Below, piece after piece: positions 6,139 through 7,830 of a stretch of DNA of 7,830 nucleotides; position 1 is the first letter of the stretch; every line of letters begins with the position of its first letter. The position numbers were made by a program, and so were the translations under genes. This DNA is from JBBQNY01 sp038330365. GTDB taxonomy: Bacteria; Pseudomonadota; Gammaproteobacteria; Xanthomonadales; Ahniellaceae. The notes below the pieces were generated by a model. The model saw only the letters and a list, made by a program, of their open reading frames with translations. It was not told the DNA's origin and did no database searches. Location of the stretch: assembly GCA_038330365.1 (NCBI GenBank), contig JBBQNY010000135.1:1-7830 (forward strand), written 5' to 3'.

Positions 6139-7538
6139 CGGAGTGACTTCACCCATTCAAGGCACTTCAACGCGAGGATCGTTCCGCTCGCCCTTGTGTG
6201 CTCGAACTCTCTGTCCATATCGATTCTGGAGTAGCTGTCAATGGTTTCTCGACTGGTTCTGATGCGCAAAAAGGATCGCGGATTTCCGCACTCATTCTCA
6301 GTGCACATCTCAAGCAAGTGGGTTAGCTGCTGAACTTCGTACGTTTCCTTGTAACTACGGACTCTTGTTGCCCAGCAATCACCGGACTGAGTTCCAAAAA
6401 TCATTGCACCCCAACCGCCGCCTTGCGAGCTATGCGGACGCCCCATCATGGGCCTACCTGGAGCTGGGGGGTCTGCTGACACACGATGTAGGTACCAGCC
6501 AGAGTCGCTTAGCAGATCCCGCCCGGTCATGACATTTTCCGTGCCTCCGGGAATCGTAATCAAGGGCCGACATTGCGGCGCTAACCCCGATGGATCGAAG
6601 TACGTCAGTGGGCTCGCAAAGGAGTACCGATACGTATTCAGTCCGCCCTTTAGCCCAATCGGATCGCTCTCGACGTAACGTCCCGTGCCGGGCTCATAAT
6701 CCCGGAAGTAGTTGTAGTTCAGCCCGGTGTCCGCATCCGCAACCTGGCCCGGAAACCGCAGCGGCTGCGTGAAGTGCACGGAGTTGCCATCCGGGTCGGT
6801 GTCGGGTGCGGCCTCGCCAAATGCATCATCAATCAGGCTCCATTTCCAGATCGCGCTGCTGGTCGCCGGATCGATCGCTGCACGGGGCGTGCCGAGATGG
6901 TCGGGCTCAAGGTAAGCCAGCGCTGCGGTGGTGCCGGTCAGCATCGCCACGGGCAGGTCATCCAGCCACACGACTTCCCTTATCGCAGCGCCGGTCTCGC
7001 TGTACTCACCGAGCACATGCCCGGCCTCGTCGAACACGGTCAGCACTTCGGGAGTGCTGCCGGTGAGGAAGCTCCGCACCCGCTCGCCTCTTGCGTTGTA
7101 GCGGTACTCGCGCTGCAGCGTGCCGGAAGTCTTCGTCTCCACCATGCGCCCGGCGGTGTTGTAGACGTAGGTGCGATCGCCGCGCGTCAGCGTGTTGCCG
7201 GCGGCATCAAAGGTCCGTGCGGCCCCGCCCACCGCCGTCAGGCGATGATTGCCCGTCGGGTAGGTGTAGGCCGTGCTGGTGCCCCCGACCTGCTTCGAGA
7301 GCCGGTTGCCGGTGTCGTCATAGGCAAAACCCTGGATCAGGGTCTGGTCGGGTTCGCGCACCGCGGTGAGGCGATTGAGCGCATCGTAGTCAAAGGCATT
7401 GCCGTCCGCGCCCGAGGTCAGGGCGGTGATGTTGTCGAGGGCGTTGGTGGTGAAATCGAGATCGAGCCCGCCCGAGTTCGTGCTGGCAATGGCATCGATC
7501 GCGTAGTCCTGATCAAAGCTGGATCGCATGGTGGCCAA
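6135..7538 (-). CDS. C-terminal part of an Rhs protein with variable tip (N-terminally truncated)
   Basis: A 467-residue fragment of an RHS/YD-repeat protein, whose full-length relatives are commonly over 1000 residues and form a shell around a C-terminal toxin. Repeat units are visible at FDYDALNRLTAV, FAYDDTGNRLSK, FDAAGNTLTRG, YVYNTAGRMVE and YRYNARGERV (49-155). They lead into the RHS-associated core: VVWLDDLPVAM, DHLGTPRAA, LRFPGQVADADTGLNYNYFRDY, RYVESDPIGL and DPSGL at 315-319. Residues 320-467 are a non-repeat tip with five cysteines (323, 388, 412, 417, 459) and match no toxin fold that I recognise. The tip DNA (6135-6581) is visibly less GC-rich than the core, as is usual for exchangeable rhs tips. 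The frame opens with TTG at 7538, or ATG at 7529, without a convincing ribosome binding site; a stop lies in frame at 7554-7556. The upstream repeats and any secretion domain are missing, so this is an orphan tip cassette or decaying gene. A membrane protein gene follows with a 4-bp overlap. Confidence 0.85.
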   Translation of the reverse strand: MATMRSSFDQDYAIDAIASTNSGGLDLDFTTNALDNITALTSGADGNAFDYDALNRLTAVREPDQTLIQGFAYDDTGNRLSKQVGGTSTAYTYPTGNHRLTAVGGAARTFDAAGNTLTRGDRTYVYNTAGRMVETKTSGTLQREYRYNARGERVRSFLTGSTPEVLTVFDEAGHVLGEYSETGAAIREVVWLDDLPVAMLTGTTAALAYLEPDHLGTPRAAIDPATSSAIWKWSLIDDAFGEAAPDTDPDGNSVHFTQPLRFPGQVADADTGLNYNYFRDYEPGTGRYVESDPIGLKGGLNTYRYSFASPLTYFDPSGLAPQCRPLITIPGGTENVMTGRDLLSDSGWYLHRVSADPPAPGRPMMGRPHSSQGGGWGAMIFGTQSGDCWATRVRSYKETYEVQQLTHLLEMCTENECGNPRSFLRIRTSRETIDSYSRIDMDREFEHTRASGTILALKCLEWVKSLR

Positions 7539-7620
7539 AGCATATCGCCTACTTCACTCACCACGCGGATGTGGCAATACAAGACCTGCTCCGTGCTCGC
7601 ACGTCATCGTGGCACCTGAC

Positions 7621-7646
7621 TTAATTACCTCCGTCCCCTTTTCGCC
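7621..7646 (-). repeat. GGCGAAAAGGGGACGGAGG-type boundary motif
   Basis: The minus strand reads GGCGAAAAGGGGACGGAGG followed by TAATTAA. It shares the exact 12-mer CCCCTTTTCGCC (plus strand 7635-7646) with 5740-5751. It also resembles the second motif there: GGGGACGGAGGTAATT against GGGGTCAGAGTGACTT, 11 of 16 positions equal. The motifs lie in the same orientation on either side of the Rhs tip and membrane protein module. The rest of 7539-7735 shows no gene; a 64-codon minus frame there is Arg/Pro-rich and runs through the hairpin at 7688-7724. Confidence 0.5.
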
Positions 7647-7687
7647 CCGATCCCGCTTCTGCCTTTTCGCGCAGGTCGACCAACCCC

Positions 7688-7724
7688 CGCACGCCTCCTC
7701 TCCTGACAGGTAAGGAGGCGCGCG
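7688..7724 (-). terminator. Strong hairpin 11 bases after the stop codon of the right-hand gene
   Basis: On the minus strand CGCGCGCCTCCT (7724-7713) pairs with AGGAGGCGTGCG (7699-7688) over 12 positions, one a G-U wobble in RNA, with a 13-base loop. It begins just after the TGA at 7736-7738. No U-run follows, so it could be a weak terminator or a 3' stabilising stem. Confidence 0.5.
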
Positions 7725-7735
7725 GAGTTGGCGGA

Positions 7736-7830
7736 TCAGCCTTCCGTGGTGGCCGGTGATTCCGCGTCGTCCGCCGCTGCCGCGGGTGTGCCACTGAGTA
7801 CGGCCATGTCGGCATCGCTCAACTCGACCG
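7736..7830 (-). CDS. 3' end of an unidentified gene (partial, continues beyond the window)
   Basis: The last 30 codons of a minus-strand frame enter from the right edge and end with TGA at 7736-7738. The visible peptide contains ELSDADMAVLSG, followed by an Ala/Asp/Glu-rich tail ending in ESPATTEG. The acidic, Ala-rich disordered tail and a hairpin right after the stop support a real gene end. Too little is visible to name the protein. The other minus-strand frame here (7621-7815) is Arg/Pro-rich and less credible. Confidence 0.45.
   Translation of the reverse strand, partial: VELSDADMAVLSGTPAAAADDAESPATTEG

Noticed and set aside
7621..7815. Minus-strand frame of 64 codons
   Set aside because: Its Arg/Pro-rich peptide passes through the 7688-7724 hairpin and competes with a more credible frame ending at 7736.
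1..7830. CRISPR array or tRNA genes
   Set aside because: No regularly spaced direct repeats with unique spacers and no cloverleaf-like sequence with a TTCRA-type arm were seen by eye.

Overview
The window is GC-rich proteobacterial DNA. The RHS-repeat variant, codon bias and gene families suggest a high-GC gammaproteobacterium, perhaps of the Xanthomonadaceae type, but no marker gene fixes the taxon. No tRNA, rRNA or CRISPR array was recognised.

Positions 1-5672 look like a compact accessory element. From left to right it has about 500 bases of hairpin-rich, apparently non-coding DNA (1-498). Next, on the minus strand, come a tyrosine recombinase (499-1473) and a 1023-residue protein joining a DnaG-like zinc finger and Toprim primase half to a P-loop ATPase half (1470-4541). 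The primase-ATPase is transcribed first and shares 4 bases with the recombinase, so the two are probably co-translated. A short divergent promoter region with a palindromic operator (4601-4621) separates them from a Cro/C1-type HTH regulator (4651-5055, plus strand). The regulator overlaps by one base a membrane-anchored protein of unknown function (5055-5672). A DNA-joining enzyme, a replication enzyme and a regulator in one unit suggest a self-mobilising or self-replicating element; the membrane protein may be its cargo. The 3' end of the primase gene carries five 11-bp iteron-like repeats.

Positions 5686-7538 (minus strand) hold a second module: the C-terminal part of an Rhs protein, with core repeats, the RHS-associated core and a variable 148-residue tip. 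A small four-helix membrane protein follows with a 4-bp overlap, in the place where cognate immunity proteins sit. Short related sequences containing CCCCTTTTCGCC lie at both outer edges of this module (near 5740 and 7635), and a REP-like hairpin lies at the left edge.

The right end (7539-7830) contains a short non-coding stretch, a strong hairpin and the last 30 codons of an unidentified minus-strand gene that continues beyond the window.
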